Shown piece by piece: positions 28,464-39,251 of a stretch of DNA of 64,000 nt (positions are counted from its first letter, which is position 1; the number at the start of each line of letters is the position of its first letter). The notes beneath the pieces were generated by a model, which saw nothing but the letters and a program-made list of their open reading frames with translations, had not been told where the DNA came from and did no database searches. Location: assembly GCF_000802225.1 (NCBI RefSeq), contig NZ_JTDI01000007.1:310001-374000 (forward strand). Direction: 5' to 3'. Made by a program: the position numbers and the translations under genes. The DNA comes from Novosphingobium malaysiense (lineage in GTDB: Bacteria; Pseudomonadota; Alphaproteobacteria; Sphingomonadales; Sphingomonadaceae).

Positions 28464-29309
28464 ATGATCGTGACACGCTTTGCCCCCAGCCCCAACGGAC
28501 CGCTGCACCTCGGCCATGCCTATGCCGCGATCGTGGCGCATGACCTTGCGCGAAAGAGGGGTGGTACGTTCCGCCTGCGGATCGAGGACATAGACGGGCC
28601 GCGAAGCAGGCCCGAACTCGTCGAGGAGTTCTTTCTCGATCTCGAATGGCTGGGCCTGACCTGGGACGGCGAACCAGCCTTCCAGTCGCGCCGACTGGCC
28701 AGCTATGCCGAGGCCGGCGAGCGGCTCAAGGCCATGGGTCTGCTCTATCCGTGCCGCTGCACTCGCGCGGAAATCGCTGCCGCCGCTACCGACGCCGGGC
28801 CGGACGGCCCGATATATCCAGGAACCTGCCGCCACCGGGATGTGGAACCGCTAGAGGCAGCATGGCGGCTTGACGTCACTGCTGCGATGGAGCGTGCCGG
28901 GCCGCTGGAATGGCTGGACGAGAGCGCGGGACCGCAAGTGGCAACACCGCAGATTTTCGGCGATGTCGTGCTGCTGCGCAAGGATCTGCCCGCCGGCTAT
29001 CACCTTGCCGCCACGCTCGACGATGCCGCCGACGGCATAACCCTCGTTACCCGCGGCATGGACCTGTTCCGGGCCAGCCACGTGCACCGCCTGCTGCAGG
29101 CCCTGCTTGAGCTGCCCGTGCCGACCTGGCACCATCACGGCCTGCTCGTGGAATCCGATGGCCGAAAGCTGGCCAAGCGGCGCGGGTCCCCGTCGCTGGG
29201 AGACCGGCGGCGTGCCGGCGAGGACGGGCGGGCGATCGCCGATGCCCTGCGCGCCCACCGCTTCCCCGCTGGTATTTCCCTGTCACAAGTCTTAGATGGG
29301 GGACCATGA
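28464..29309 (+). CDS. gluQ: Glutamyl-Q tRNA(Asp) synthetase
   Basis: A 281-residue truncated GluRS paralogue lacking the anticodon-binding domain. It attaches glutamate to the queuosine base of tRNA-Asp. The HIGH-like motif is HLGH in APSPNGPLHLGH, the KMSKS-like motif is KLAKR near residue 235, and the zinc site uses YPCRC and TCRHR. The length matches the ~290-residue family. ATG 28464 starts at MIVTRFAPSPNG; the frame extends upstream to 28317 without family character. The stop overlaps the next ATG (ATGA). Confidence 0.95.
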   Translation: MIVTRFAPSPNGPLHLGHAYAAIVAHDLARKRGGTFRLRIEDIDGPRSRPELVEEFFLDLEWLGLTWDGEPAFQSRRLASYAEAGERLKAMGLLYPCRCTRAEIAAAATDAGPDGPIYPGTCRHRDVEPLEAAWRLDVTAAMERAGPLEWLDESAGPQVATPQIFGDVVLLRKDLPAGYHLAATLDDAADGITLVTRGMDLFRASHVHRLLQALLELPVPTWHHHGLLVESDGRKLAKRRGSPSLGDRRRAGEDGRAIADALRAHRFPAGISLSQVLDGGP

Positions 29310-29539
29310 ACTACATTCTTGTCCCCATCATCGTCGTGCTGATGATCATGGTCGTGGTCAGCCTCGTGCGCGGCATCGCCGCCTTCATCAACAGCACCAA
29401 GGAAGACCTCAACCGCGATCCGAATGCGACCGGGCCTTCGCCCAATCAGGTGCTGCAGAACAAGATGATGTTCAACCGCATCAAGTACCAGGCCGCAGCG
29501 GTGCTGGTCTGCGCGCTGTTGCTCGCGATGGCGCATTGA
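29306..29539 (+). CDS. Twin-transmembrane (HIG1-like) small protein
   Basis: A 77-residue protein with two membrane helices (ILVPIIVVLMIMVVVSLV and YQAAAVLVCALLLAM) joined by a charged loop containing QNKMMFNRIKYQ. The QNxMMxxR pattern is the HIG1/twin-helix signature of proteins linked to cytochrome oxidase assembly. It is coupled to gluQ by an ATGA overlap. The role in respiration is inferred from the family, since no oxidase gene is nearby. Confidence 0.8.
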   Translation: MNYILVPIIVVLMIMVVVSLVRGIAAFINSTKEDLNRDPNATGPSPNQVLQNKMMFNRIKYQAAAVLVCALLLAMAH

Positions 29540-29602
29540 CCATTGAAGGCGCGGCCCTGACCGAATAGGGCGCCGGCAGCGCAATTCGTAACGGGTACAT
29601 CC

Positions 29603-30172
29603 TTGGTCCGGCTGAACAAGATCTACACACGCACCGGTGACGACGGGACCACGGGTCTCGTCGACGGCTCGCGACTGCCCAAGCAGGCCCCGCGCATGGA
29701 TGCGATCGGCGCGGTCGACGAAGCGAACAGCGCGATCGGTCTGGCCTTGTGCGCCATGCCGGACTCGCCGCACGCCGCCACGCTGATCCGCATCCAGAAC
29801 GACCTGTTCGATCTCGGCGCCGATCTGGCCACGCCCGGCGAGGATTTCACCCCCGGCGAAATGACGCTGCGTGTCGTGGACGCGCAAGTCGAATGGCTCG
29901 AAACGGCAATCGACGCGATCAACGCGGACCTTCAGCCGCTCAAGAGCTTCATCCTGCCCGGCGGCAGCGAAGCGGCAGCGCGGGTTCACGTCGCTCGCGC
30001 CTCGACCCGCGCGGCTGAGCGCAAGGCCGCGGCCCTCGCCGATGCCGAGCCCGCCAACCCGGCCGCGCTCGCCTACATCAACCGCCTCAGCGACTATCTC
30101 TTCGTCCTCGCCCGGGCGCTGAATGCCAACGGCACCGACGACGTACTTTGGGTGCCCGGCCAAAATCGCTAG
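29603..30172 (+). CDS. Cob(I)yrinic acid a,c-diamide / cobalamin adenosyltransferase (PduO type)
   Basis: A 189-residue ATP:cob(I)alamin adenosyltransferase that makes the active coenzyme B12. The N-terminal ATP loop TRTGDDGTTGLVDG is typical of PduO/MMAB enzymes, as are KSFILPGGSEAAARVHVAR and INRLSDYLFVLAR. The start is TTG 29603, since translation must begin just before VRLNKIYTRTGD; no strong ribosome site is visible. It is followed 65 bp later by a hydroxyacyl-CoA dehydrogenase gene. Confidence 0.94.
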   Translation: MVRLNKIYTRTGDDGTTGLVDGSRLPKQAPRMDAIGAVDEANSAIGLALCAMPDSPHAATLIRIQNDLFDLGADLATPGEDFTPGEMTLRVVDAQVEWLETAIDAINADLQPLKSFILPGGSEAAARVHVARASTRAAERKAAALADAEPANPAALAYINRLSDYLFVLARALNANGTDDVLWVPGQNR

Positions 30173-30237
30173 GTTCCCTCCGTGAAAGCGACGCGCTAGG
30201 CAGCGCTCGAATTCGGTCCAGCGAGAGGGAGTGAAGC

Positions 30238-31107
30238 GTGCAGACAGTCGGTATCATCGGTGCGGGTATCATGGGCTCAGGAATTGCCCAGACGGTCGCG
30301 AGCAAGGACATGGACGTGGTGCTCACGGACATCAGCCTCGAAAATGCCGAAAAGGGCAAGGCCGGCATCGCCAAGGGCCTGTCCAGGCTCGTCGCCAAGG
30401 AAAAGATGACCCAGGCCGATGCCGACGCCCTGCTGGCGCGGATAACCCCGGTCGGTGATTATTCCGCGATGTCCGGCTGCGACCTGATCATCGAGGCCGC
30501 CACCGAACGCGAGGACATCAAGGCCAAGATCTTCGAGGCCGCGGGCAAGGTGCTCAAGGATGGCGCGATCATGGCGTCCAACACCAGTTCGATCCCGATC
30601 ACCCGGATGGCCGCGCAGTCGCCAGATCCGACGCGTTTCTGCGGGATGCACTTCTTCAACCCGGTGCCGGTGATGGGCCTCGTCGAGGTAATCCCCGGCC
30701 TTGCCACTTCGCAGGACACCACCGACCGGATGAAGGCCTTCGGCGAAAAGCTGGGCAAGACCGTGGTCCTTGCCGGCGATGCTCCCGGCTTCGTGGTCAA
30801 CCGCATCCTGTGCCCGCTGCTCAACGAGGCTATCTTCGTGCTGGGTGAGGGACTGGGTTCGGTGGAAGACATCGATGCCGGCATGCGGCTGGGCGCCAAT
30901 CACCCGATGGGTCCGCTGACGCTGGCCGATTTCGTGGGCCTCGATACGCTCTACGAGATCATGAAGGTGTTCCAGGCGACTACCGGCGATCCCAAGTACC
31001 GCCCCGCCCCGCTGCTGCAGAAGTATGTCGAGGCCGGCTGGTACGGCCGCAAAAGCGGCAAGGGCTTCTACGACTATTCGGGCGAGAAGCCGGTTCCGAG
31101 CCTGTAA
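30238..31107 (+). CDS. 3-hydroxybutyryl/3-hydroxyacyl-CoA dehydrogenase
   Basis: A 289-residue NAD-dependent enzyme that oxidises or reduces 3-hydroxyacyl-CoA in fatty acid or butanoate metabolism. The Rossmann loop is [12 protein letters not shown], the catalytic histidine is in [10 protein letters not shown] with SNTSS upstream, and the C-terminal domain ends [11 protein letters not shown]. The length equals single-function PaaH/Hbd enzymes, not the FadB fusion. The start is GTG 30238 with GAGAGGGAGTGAAGC upstream. A terminator follows. Confidence 0.95.
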   Translation: MQTVGIIGAGIMGSGIAQTVASKDMDVVLTDISLENAEKGKAGIAKGLSRLVAKEKMTQADADALLARITPVGDYSAMSGCDLIIEAATEREDIKAKIFEAAGKVLKDGAIMASNTSSIPITRMAAQSPDPTRFCGMHFFNPVPVMGLVEVIPGLATSQDTTDRMKAFGEKLGKTVVLAGDAPGFVVNRILCPLLNEAIFVLGEGLGSVEDIDAGMRLGANHPMGPLTLADFVGLDTLYEIMKVFQATTGDPKYRPAPLLQKYVEAGWYGRKSGKGFYDYSGEKPVPSL

Positions 31108-31130
31108 GCCACGCAACCGGACCAGCGATT

Positions 31131-31164
31131 GCGCCCTCGGCTTTGCGAAGCCGGGGCGTTTTCG
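31131..31164 (+). terminator. Rho-independent terminator after the hydroxyacyl-CoA dehydrogenase
   Basis: CGCCC-T-CGGCTT pairs with AAGCCG-GGGCG around loop TGCG (one bulged T), followed by TTTTCG. It lies 24 bp after the stop. Confidence 0.75.
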
Positions 31165-31213
31165 TGGAACAGCACGCGGCCGTTCGCCGTTATCGGATCG
31201 AAGGAGAATTCCT

Positions 31214-31531
31214 ATGACCGAACGTAACGACGATCTCGCCCCGGAAACCGTCAACGCCGAACAGCAGGATGCCGAAACGCAGGCCCAGGCCGTGGCCGAC
31301 GAGGCCATGACCAGTTCGCTCTCAGTGCTGGGTCTCGAACAGAGCGAAAAGCTTTCCAACAGCCTGAACCCGGCGCGGGCGCAGGACCTGGTCGATCACA
31401 TGAAGCAGATGGATACCAGCGGCACGATCGACATGAGCGCTTATCGTGGCGAAGAAACCCTCGACGACCTGGAAAACCGCTTCGGCTATGCCGCTGTCGC
31501 CGACGATTACCTGTCCCGCGACGACAGCTAG
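31214..31531 (+). CDS. Small acidic protein of unknown function
   Basis: A 105-residue acidic, probably helical protein, rich in Asp, Glu and Gln (APETVNAEQQDAETQAQAVAD). It has no membrane segment or cysteines. ATG 31214 has a very good ribosome site (AAGGAG, 7 bp upstream), so it is real and well translated. I do not recognise the family. The stop overlaps the stop of the next gene, on the opposite strand, within CTAG. Confidence 0.75.
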   Translation: MTERNDDLAPETVNAEQQDAETQAQAVADEAMTSSLSVLGLEQSEKLSNSLNPARAQDLVDHMKQMDTSGTIDMSAYRGEETLDDLENRFGYAAVADDYLSRDDS

Positions 31532-31719
31532 TCGTCACTGTCCTTCGACCACGGATTCGTGTGGTCGGCCTTGGTGACCGCGACCTTGGCCTTTTCGGGC
31601 CGGGCTCCCTGCTCGGCGGCCGGTACGCTGCAGTAGGCTGTGGCCAGAATGCCGGCCGCCCAGAACAGCGCGTTCCAGCGGCTCTTGAAGACGGTGGTGA
31701 TTCTGGGCCCGAACAGCAT
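31528..31719 (-). CDS. Small single-pass membrane protein of unknown function
   Basis: A 63-residue protein. The N-terminal basic end (MLFGPRITTVFKSRW) is followed by a hydrophobic helix (NALFWAAGILATAYCSV) and a charged C-terminal tail (RPEKAKVAVTKADHTNPW). This looks like a signal anchor with a short periplasmic tail. It sits just upstream of mutS in the opposite reading direction to the acidic protein. No family recognised. Confidence 0.65.
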   Translation of the reverse strand: MLFGPRITTVFKSRWNALFWAAGILATAYCSVPAAEQGARPEKAKVAVTKADHTNPWSKDSDD

Positions 31720-31742
31720 GGCAGGAGCCTAGACCCGGCAGG

Positions 31743-34361
31743 TTAAGGTTCGGTGCCTGCTTCGCGCTTCAGATCGTAGAGAATTTCCAGAGCGTCGCGC
31801 GGGGCCAGTGCATCGACATCCATGTCGCGCAATTTTTCACGCAGGGTGTCGCACTGCTCCTCCCGCGCGTCGTGCGCTGCGGCAAACAAGGGAAGATCCC
31901 CCAGGCCGGCGGCCAGCCCACCGGTTTCCGCTCGCCCCTTTTCCAGCTTCTCCAGCACCGATTTCGCCCGGCTGACGACCTTCGGAGGAACGCCGGCGAG
32001 TCGCGCCACGGCAAGGCCATAGCTGCGATCAGCCGGCCCGTCGGCCAGTTCGTGAAGCAGAACCAGTTCCCCCTTCCATTCCCGGGCCCGGACATGGTGC
32101 AGCGACAGGGCCTCGCAAGTCTCGGCGAGCCGCGCGAGCTCATGATAGTGCGTGGCGAAAAGGCAGCGGCAGCGGTTGGTTTCGTGCACCGCCTCGGCGA
32201 CGGCCCAGGCGAGTGCCAGACCGTCATAGGTCGAGGTTCCTCGACCGACTTCGTCGAGAATGACGAAACTGCGTTCGCTCGCTTGCGCAAGAATCGCTGC
32301 GGTTTCAACCATTTCGACCATAAAGGTGGAACGTCCACGGGCGAGATTGTCCGAAGCGCCGACCCGGCTGAACAAGCGATCCACCATACCAATCCGGGCC
32401 GATTTGGCAGGTACGAACCCGCCTGCCTGAGCCAGAAGCACGATCAGCGCATTCTGGCGCAGAAAGGTTGATTTACCACCCATGTTGGGGCCGCCGATAA
32501 GCCAGAGACGGTCATGCGTTCCAAGCCTGCAATCGTTTGCAACAAAGCGCTCGCCCTGTCCCGCCAGCGCCGCCTCCACCACGGGGTGACGGCCGGCCTC
32601 GATATCGAGGGAAAGGCCCTCTACCACGTCCGGGCGGGTCCAGCCGCCCTCGGCGGCCCTTTCGGCCTGCCCCGCAGACACGTCGATTCGTGCAAGTGCT
32701 GCTGCCGTAGCGGCAATTTCCCTTTTTGCTGCAATAGCTTGCGCCACCAGCTCCTCGAAATGGGTGTCCTCGGCGGCGAGCGCGTGGGCGCCGGCTTCCG
32801 TGATCCGGCTGGCTTCCTCGTGCAGGGCGAGAGCATTGAACCGCATGGCGCCGGCCATGGTCTGTCGATGCGAAAAGCCGCTGTCGGCTTCCATCAGCTT
32901 GTCGGCATGACGCGACGGCACTTCGATAAAGTAGCCGAGCACATTGTTGTGCTTGATCTTGAGCGCGGCAACACCGGTTTCCTCGCGGTACTTCGCTTCG
33001 AGCGCGGCGATCGCCCGTCGCGCATTGCCGGAGGTCTGCCGCAGCTCGTCGAGCGCCGCGTCGTAGCCTTCGGCAATGTAGCCACCCTGGCCACGTTCGG
33101 TCGGCGGCGCCGGCACCAGAGCGCGCGCGAAATGGTCGACCAGCGCGCCATGCCCCCCAAGACGAGGCAAAAGCGCTTCCAGCAGCACAGGCAGGTTGTC
33201 CCGCTGCGCCAGCCTCTCACCGATTGCCCTGGCACCGGCAAGCCCATCGCGAAGCTGCCCGAGATCGCGCGGACTCCCTCTCCCGGCGACCACGCGCCCA
33301 AGAGCCCGCCCCACATCCGGAAGGGAACGCAGCGCTGCGCGCAGGTCCTCGCGCAGCAACGCATCCTCGCAAAGCCATTCCACCAGTTCGAGCCGTTGCG
33401 CGATAGCGGTACGATCCGTCAGCGGCGCGGCCAGGTCTTCTGCAAGCTGCCGCGCGCCGGCGCCCGTAACGCAACGGTCGATGGCATCGATCAGGCTGCC
33501 CTTGCGCGTCCCCTGCGTGGATTCGAGAATCTCCAGGCTAGCCCGGGTCGCTTCGTCCATGGCCAGGGTGGCTTCGCCCGAACGCACTTCCGGCGGCAGC
33601 AGCAAGGGCAACGCGCCGCGTCCGACATGATCGAGATAGGCAATCAGCCCGGATGCTGCTGCCAGCATCGGGCGCGAGAATGTGCCGAACCCGTCGAGCG
33701 TTGCGACGCCGTGAATACCCTTGAGCCGTTCCTCGCCGCCTTCGGAGGAAAACTCGTGTCCCGAACGGGAGATGGCATCGTCCGGCGCAAGTTCCCAGCC
33801 ATCGGGGACAACGATTTCGCTGGCGCCGAGCCGCGCCAGCGCCGCGCCCAGCCGATCGGGCGGGCACTCTTCCAGTTCCATCCGGCCGGTCGAGATGTCG
33901 CAAGCCGCAATTCCCGCGATCCCGCGCACTTCGCAAGCCGCCGCCAGGACATTGGCCCGCCGCGGCTCCAGCAGCGCTTCCTCCGTGAGCGTGCCCGCCG
34001 TCACGAAACGCACGATGTCGCGCGCGACCAGGGCCTTTGAACCGCCGCGCTTCTTGGCTTCGGCCGGTGTTTCGGTCTGCTCGGCTATCGCCACGCGGCA
34101 GCCTGCCTTGATGAGCCGGGCAAGATAGCTCTCGGCCGAATGCACCGGGACGCCGCACATCGGGATCGGCGCGCCGTTGTGCTCGCCCCTTGTCGTCAGG
34201 GCGATGTCGAGGATGGCCGCGGCCTTCTTTGCGTCGTCGAAGAACAGCTCGAAGAAGTCGCCCATCCGGTAAAACAACAGGCAATCGGCCGCCTCCTCGC
34301 GCAAGGCGAGGTACTGGGCCATCATCGGGGTTGCGCCCTGGTTGCCGGAACTGCCACTCAT
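31743..34361 (-). CDS. mutS: DNA mismatch repair protein MutS
   Basis: An 872-residue protein of normal MutS length (E. coli 853). The N-terminal mismatch-reading domain shows the Phe-x-Glu motif in GDFFELFFDDA. The C-terminal ATPase has Walker A GGPNMGGKST, Walker B VILDEVGRGTSTYDG and the ATHYHEL segment. It recognises mispairs and recruits MutL. The start is ATG 34361. The antisense frame of 508 codons inside it is a shadow. Confidence 0.98.
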   Translation of the reverse strand: MSGSSGNQGATPMMAQYLALREEAADCLLFYRMGDFFELFFDDAKKAAAILDIALTTRGEHNGAPIPMCGVPVHSAESYLARLIKAGCRVAIAEQTETPAEAKKRGGSKALVARDIVRFVTAGTLTEEALLEPRRANVLAAACEVRGIAGIAACDISTGRMELEECPPDRLGAALARLGASEIVVPDGWELAPDDAISRSGHEFSSEGGEERLKGIHGVATLDGFGTFSRPMLAAASGLIAYLDHVGRGALPLLLPPEVRSGEATLAMDEATRASLEILESTQGTRKGSLIDAIDRCVTGAGARQLAEDLAAPLTDRTAIAQRLELVEWLCEDALLREDLRAALRSLPDVGRALGRVVAGRGSPRDLGQLRDGLAGARAIGERLAQRDNLPVLLEALLPRLGGHGALVDHFARALVPAPPTERGQGGYIAEGYDAALDELRQTSGNARRAIAALEAKYREETGVAALKIKHNNVLGYFIEVPSRHADKLMEADSGFSHRQTMAGAMRFNALALHEEASRITEAGAHALAAEDTHFEELVAQAIAAKREIAATAAALARIDVSAGQAERAAEGGWTRPDVVEGLSLDIEAGRHPVVEAALAGQGERFVANDCRLGTHDRLWLIGGPNMGGKSTFLRQNALIVLLAQAGGFVPAKSARIGMVDRLFSRVGASDNLARGRSTFMVEMVETAAILAQASERSFVILDEVGRGTSTYDGLALAWAVAEAVHETNRCRCLFATHYHELARLAETCEALSLHHVRAREWKGELVLLHELADGPADRSYGLAVARLAGVPPKVVSRAKSVLEKLEKGRAETGGLAAGLGDLPLFAAAHDAREEQCDTLREKLRDMDVDALAPRDALEILYDLKREAGTEP

Positions 34362-34473
34362 GGGGCAGCGTTAGCGCCGTCTTCCGGTTTTTGTGAAGCG
34401 CATGAGCGCGCCTTTCCCCTATCGCGTCACGGGAACATCCGTTAGGGGCTCAGGCGAATGCAGGAGATGTAGC

Positions 34474-36735
<2,262 letters not shown>

Positions 36736-36754
36736 TCGCGGCGGCAGGCAGGCC

Positions 36755-37615
36755 ATGAACGCATTTTCGATCCCCGGCATCGATCTTGTCGCCTTCGTCG
36801 AGGCCACCCTGGCGGAGGACCTCGGCGTGGGCCTGCCCGGCGGCGGGCATGACGTCACGTCGGAAAGCGTGATCGATGCCGATGCGCGGTTTTCCGGCGT
36901 GATGGATTCGCGCGATGCGATAACGGTGGCGGGCCTGCCGATCGCAGCCGCGTTCTTCCGGAAGCTCGACCCGTCGATGGACATCGAAATTCTTGTCGAG
37001 GAAGGCACTCAGATCCCGCCCGGCACCGACCTGATGCGCCTCACCGGCAATGCCCGGGCCATGCTCACGGCGGAACGCTCTGCGCTCAACACCGTGCAGC
37101 ACCTGTCGGGCATTGCCACGATGACACGGCACTATGTCGATGCGATGCAGGGCAATGCCACCCTGCTCGATACCCGCAAGACCATCCCGGGCCTGCGTCA
37201 CCTCGAAAAGTACGCGACCCGGATGGGCGGTGCCCGGAATCATCGCATGGGCCTTTGGGACGCCGCGATGATCAAGGACAACCACGTTCTTGTCGCCGGC
37301 GGTGTCGGCCCCGCCGTTGCCCGCGCCAAGGCAGCCGGCGTCGAACAGATCATTTGCGAAGTCGATCACCTCGAACAGATCGAGCCGGCCATTGCCGCCG
37401 GCGCGCACCATCTCCTGCTCGACAACATGGGACCCGCCATTTTGCGCGAGGCCGTGGCGCTGGTGGCCGGCCGCGTGCCGACCGAAGCCTCCGGTGGGGT
37501 CAACCTCGAAACCATCGGGCCGATCACAGCAACCGGCGTCACCTATGTGTCGGTCGGCCGACTTACCCAGAGTGCGCCGGCAGCCGACATCGGACTGGAC
37601 TTCACGCCGCTGTGA
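36755..37615 (+). CDS. nadC: Nicotinate-nucleotide diphosphorylase (carboxylating), quinolinate phosphoribosyltransferase
   Basis: A 286-residue enzyme of NAD synthesis that converts quinolinate and PRPP to nicotinate mononucleotide. Typical motifs are ERSALNTVQHLSGIAT, LDTRKTIPGLRHLEKYA, MIKDNHV and LLLDNMGP, the last in the PRPP-binding barrel. Its own stop overlaps the GTG of the RNase T2 gene (GTGA). nadA and nadB are not in the window. Confidence 0.97.
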   Translation: MNAFSIPGIDLVAFVEATLAEDLGVGLPGGGHDVTSESVIDADARFSGVMDSRDAITVAGLPIAAAFFRKLDPSMDIEILVEEGTQIPPGTDLMRLTGNARAMLTAERSALNTVQHLSGIATMTRHYVDAMQGNATLLDTRKTIPGLRHLEKYATRMGGARNHRMGLWDAAMIKDNHVLVAGGVGPAVARAKAAGVEQIICEVDHLEQIEPAIAAGAHHLLLDNMGPAILREAVALVAGRVPTEASGGVNLETIGPITATGVTYVSVGRLTQSAPAADIGLDFTPL

Positions 37616-38304
37616 GGGCTCTGGCGGCCTTGCTGCTCGCACTGCCTTCCCCTGCCTTCGCCCAGGCCTATCAGTGTTCCCTGCCGCGCAGCATCGGCCC
37701 TTTGCGTCCCGTGGCCCCCGATGGCCCGGTCCGCAAGCTGGCGGTGGCCGGCTATACCCTCGCGGCGAGCTGGTCGCCCGATTATTGCAAGACGAGGGGC
37801 CAGCCGCAGTCCATGCAGTGTTCGCACCGCAATGGCCGTTTCGGATTCATCCTGCATGGCCTCTGGCCGGAAGCCCGACGCGGCCCGGCTCCGCAATGGT
37901 GTGCATCGGGGCCGATGCCGTCCCCGGAAGTTGTGCGGCGCAACTTGTGCATGACGCCATCGCCCGAGCTTTTGGTGCATGAATGGACCAAGCACGGCAC
38001 CTGCATGACAAAGCGGCCGCAGACCTATTTCAAAGTCAGCGCGATCCTCTGGCGTTCGATCCGCTGGCCCGATGCAGACCGACTTTCGCGCAAGGAGGAC
38101 CTGACGGTGGGCGACCTGCGAGAGGCCTTCGTTGTCCGCAATCCGGCCTGGAAGCCAGAATATGTCGGTATCCAGGTCAGCCGCACCGGATGGCTGCGGG
38201 AGATTAGGCTCTGCTACGACAAGGACTTCATGCCGAGAGCCTGCAGCAAGTGGCAGCATGGGCCTTCGGATGCAGCCAGCCTGAAAATCTGGCGCGGTCT
38301 GTAG
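37612..38304 (+). CDS. RNase T2 family ribonuclease, secreted
   Basis: A 230-residue RNase. A short signal peptide (VRALAALLLALPSPAFA) precedes two active-site segments: CAS I FILHGLWPE (catalytic His) and CAS II HEWTKHGTC (His/Glu/Lys/His). Eight cysteines (YQC, YCK, MQC, WCA, NLC, GTC, RLC, RAC) could make four disulfides. It would cut single-stranded RNA in the periplasm or outside the cell. GTG 37612 overlaps the nadC stop, so the two are coupled; an upstream frame is only the nadC shadow. Confidence 0.94.
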   Translation: MRALAALLLALPSPAFAQAYQCSLPRSIGPLRPVAPDGPVRKLAVAGYTLAASWSPDYCKTRGQPQSMQCSHRNGRFGFILHGLWPEARRGPAPQWCASGPMPSPEVVRRNLCMTPSPELLVHEWTKHGTCMTKRPQTYFKVSAILWRSIRWPDADRLSRKEDLTVGDLREAFVVRNPAWKPEYVGIQVSRTGWLREIRLCYDKDFMPRACSKWQHGPSDAASLKIWRGL

Positions 38305-38322
38305 CGGATGCGTCTCTGGCGA

Positions 38323-38778
38323 TCACCGCCTTTCGCGAAAGAAGCCGCGCAGCAACTCCGCCGATTCGGTCTCGCCGATTCCCGAATAGACTTCCGGGCG
38401 GTGAAGGCACTGCTCCTGTTCGAAAACCCTCGCCCCGTGCTCGACAGCGCCACCCTTGGGATCGGACGCCCCATAATAGAGCCGAGCGATGCGGGCATGG
38501 ACAATGGCACCGGCACACATGGCGCAGGGCTCCAGCGTCACCCAGAGCTCACAGCCTTCCAGACGTTCGTTTCCCAGGACGCGCGCAGCCTCGCGAATCG
38601 CTTCGATTTCGGCGTGGCTGGTGGGGTCGCAGCGCTCGCGGGGGCCGTTGCGACCAGTGGCGATGGGCCGCCCTTCCTTGACCACCACGGCACCAATCGG
38701 CACTTCCCCCGAATCGGCGGCCTCCTTCGCTTGCGCCAAGGCGATCTGCATGTATTCGGGAAGGGGCCAGCGGGTCAT
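38323..38778 (-). CDS. tadA: tRNA-specific adenosine(34) deaminase
   Basis: A 151-residue deaminase making inosine at position 34 of tRNA-Arg(ACG). The zinc and proton relay are HAEIEAI, with PCAMCAGAI downstream; VPIGAVVV and TGRNG are usual. ATG 38778 is the family start. It faces the RNase T2 gene and diverges from rpmB across ~110 bp. Confidence 0.96.
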   Translation of the reverse strand: MTRWPLPEYMQIALAQAKEAADSGEVPIGAVVVKEGRPIATGRNGPRERCDPTSHAEIEAIREAARVLGNERLEGCELWVTLEPCAMCAGAIVHARIARLYYGASDPKGGAVEHGARVFEQEQCLHRPEVYSGIGETESAELLRGFFRERR

Positions 38779-38891
38779 TAATCCGCGCTAGCGCGCAGAA
38801 TCCCGCCATGCAACTTGACCTTGCCCGGGCGACTCGGTAAGGGCGCGCCTTCCCGTACAAACGGCAACAGATTTTTCGAGCGAGAGTAGAC

Positions 38892-39176
38892 ATGTCCCGC
38901 ATCTGCGAACTGACCGGCAAGGGCCGACAGGTCGGCTGCAACGTCAGCCACGCCAACAACAAGACCAAGCGCGTCTTCCTGCCGAACCTGCAGAACGTCA
39001 CGCTGATGTCGGAAGCTCTGGAGCGCAGCTTCAAGTTCCGCGTTTCGACACAGGGCCTGCGCTCGGTCGAGCACAATGGCGGTCTCGACAACTGGCTGCT
39101 CAAGGCTGCCGATTCGAAGCTTTCGGCGCGCGCCCTCAAGGTGAAGCGCGAACTGAAGAAGAAGCAGGCCGCCTGA
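38892..39176 (+). CDS. rpmB: 50S ribosomal protein L28
   Basis: A 94-residue ribosomal protein beginning [15 protein letters not shown] and containing [26 protein letters not shown] and the basic C-terminus [12 protein letters not shown]. It lacks the zinc CxxC pairs of some L28 forms, as expected for alphaproteobacteria. A good terminator follows. Confidence 0.98.
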   Translation: MSRICELTGKGRQVGCNVSHANNKTKRVFLPNLQNVTLMSEALERSFKFRVSTQGLRSVEHNGGLDNWLLKAADSKLSARALKVKRELKKKQAA

Positions 39177-39183
39177 CGTTTTG

Positions 39184-39206
39184 GGCTCTCCTGCGGGAGA
39201 GCCTTT
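39184..39206 (+). terminator. Rho-independent terminator after rpmB
   Basis: GGCTCTCC pairs with GGAGAGCC around loop TGCG, followed by TTT. It starts 7 bp after the rpmB stop. Confidence 0.8.
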
Positions 39207-39251
39207 ACCCGTCAACTGCGCAAGGCGTGCAGGCATTTGCCATGCGCGCCT

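Noticed and set aside
32514-34040. 508-codon frame antisense to mutS
   Set aside because: Shadow of the MutS gene.
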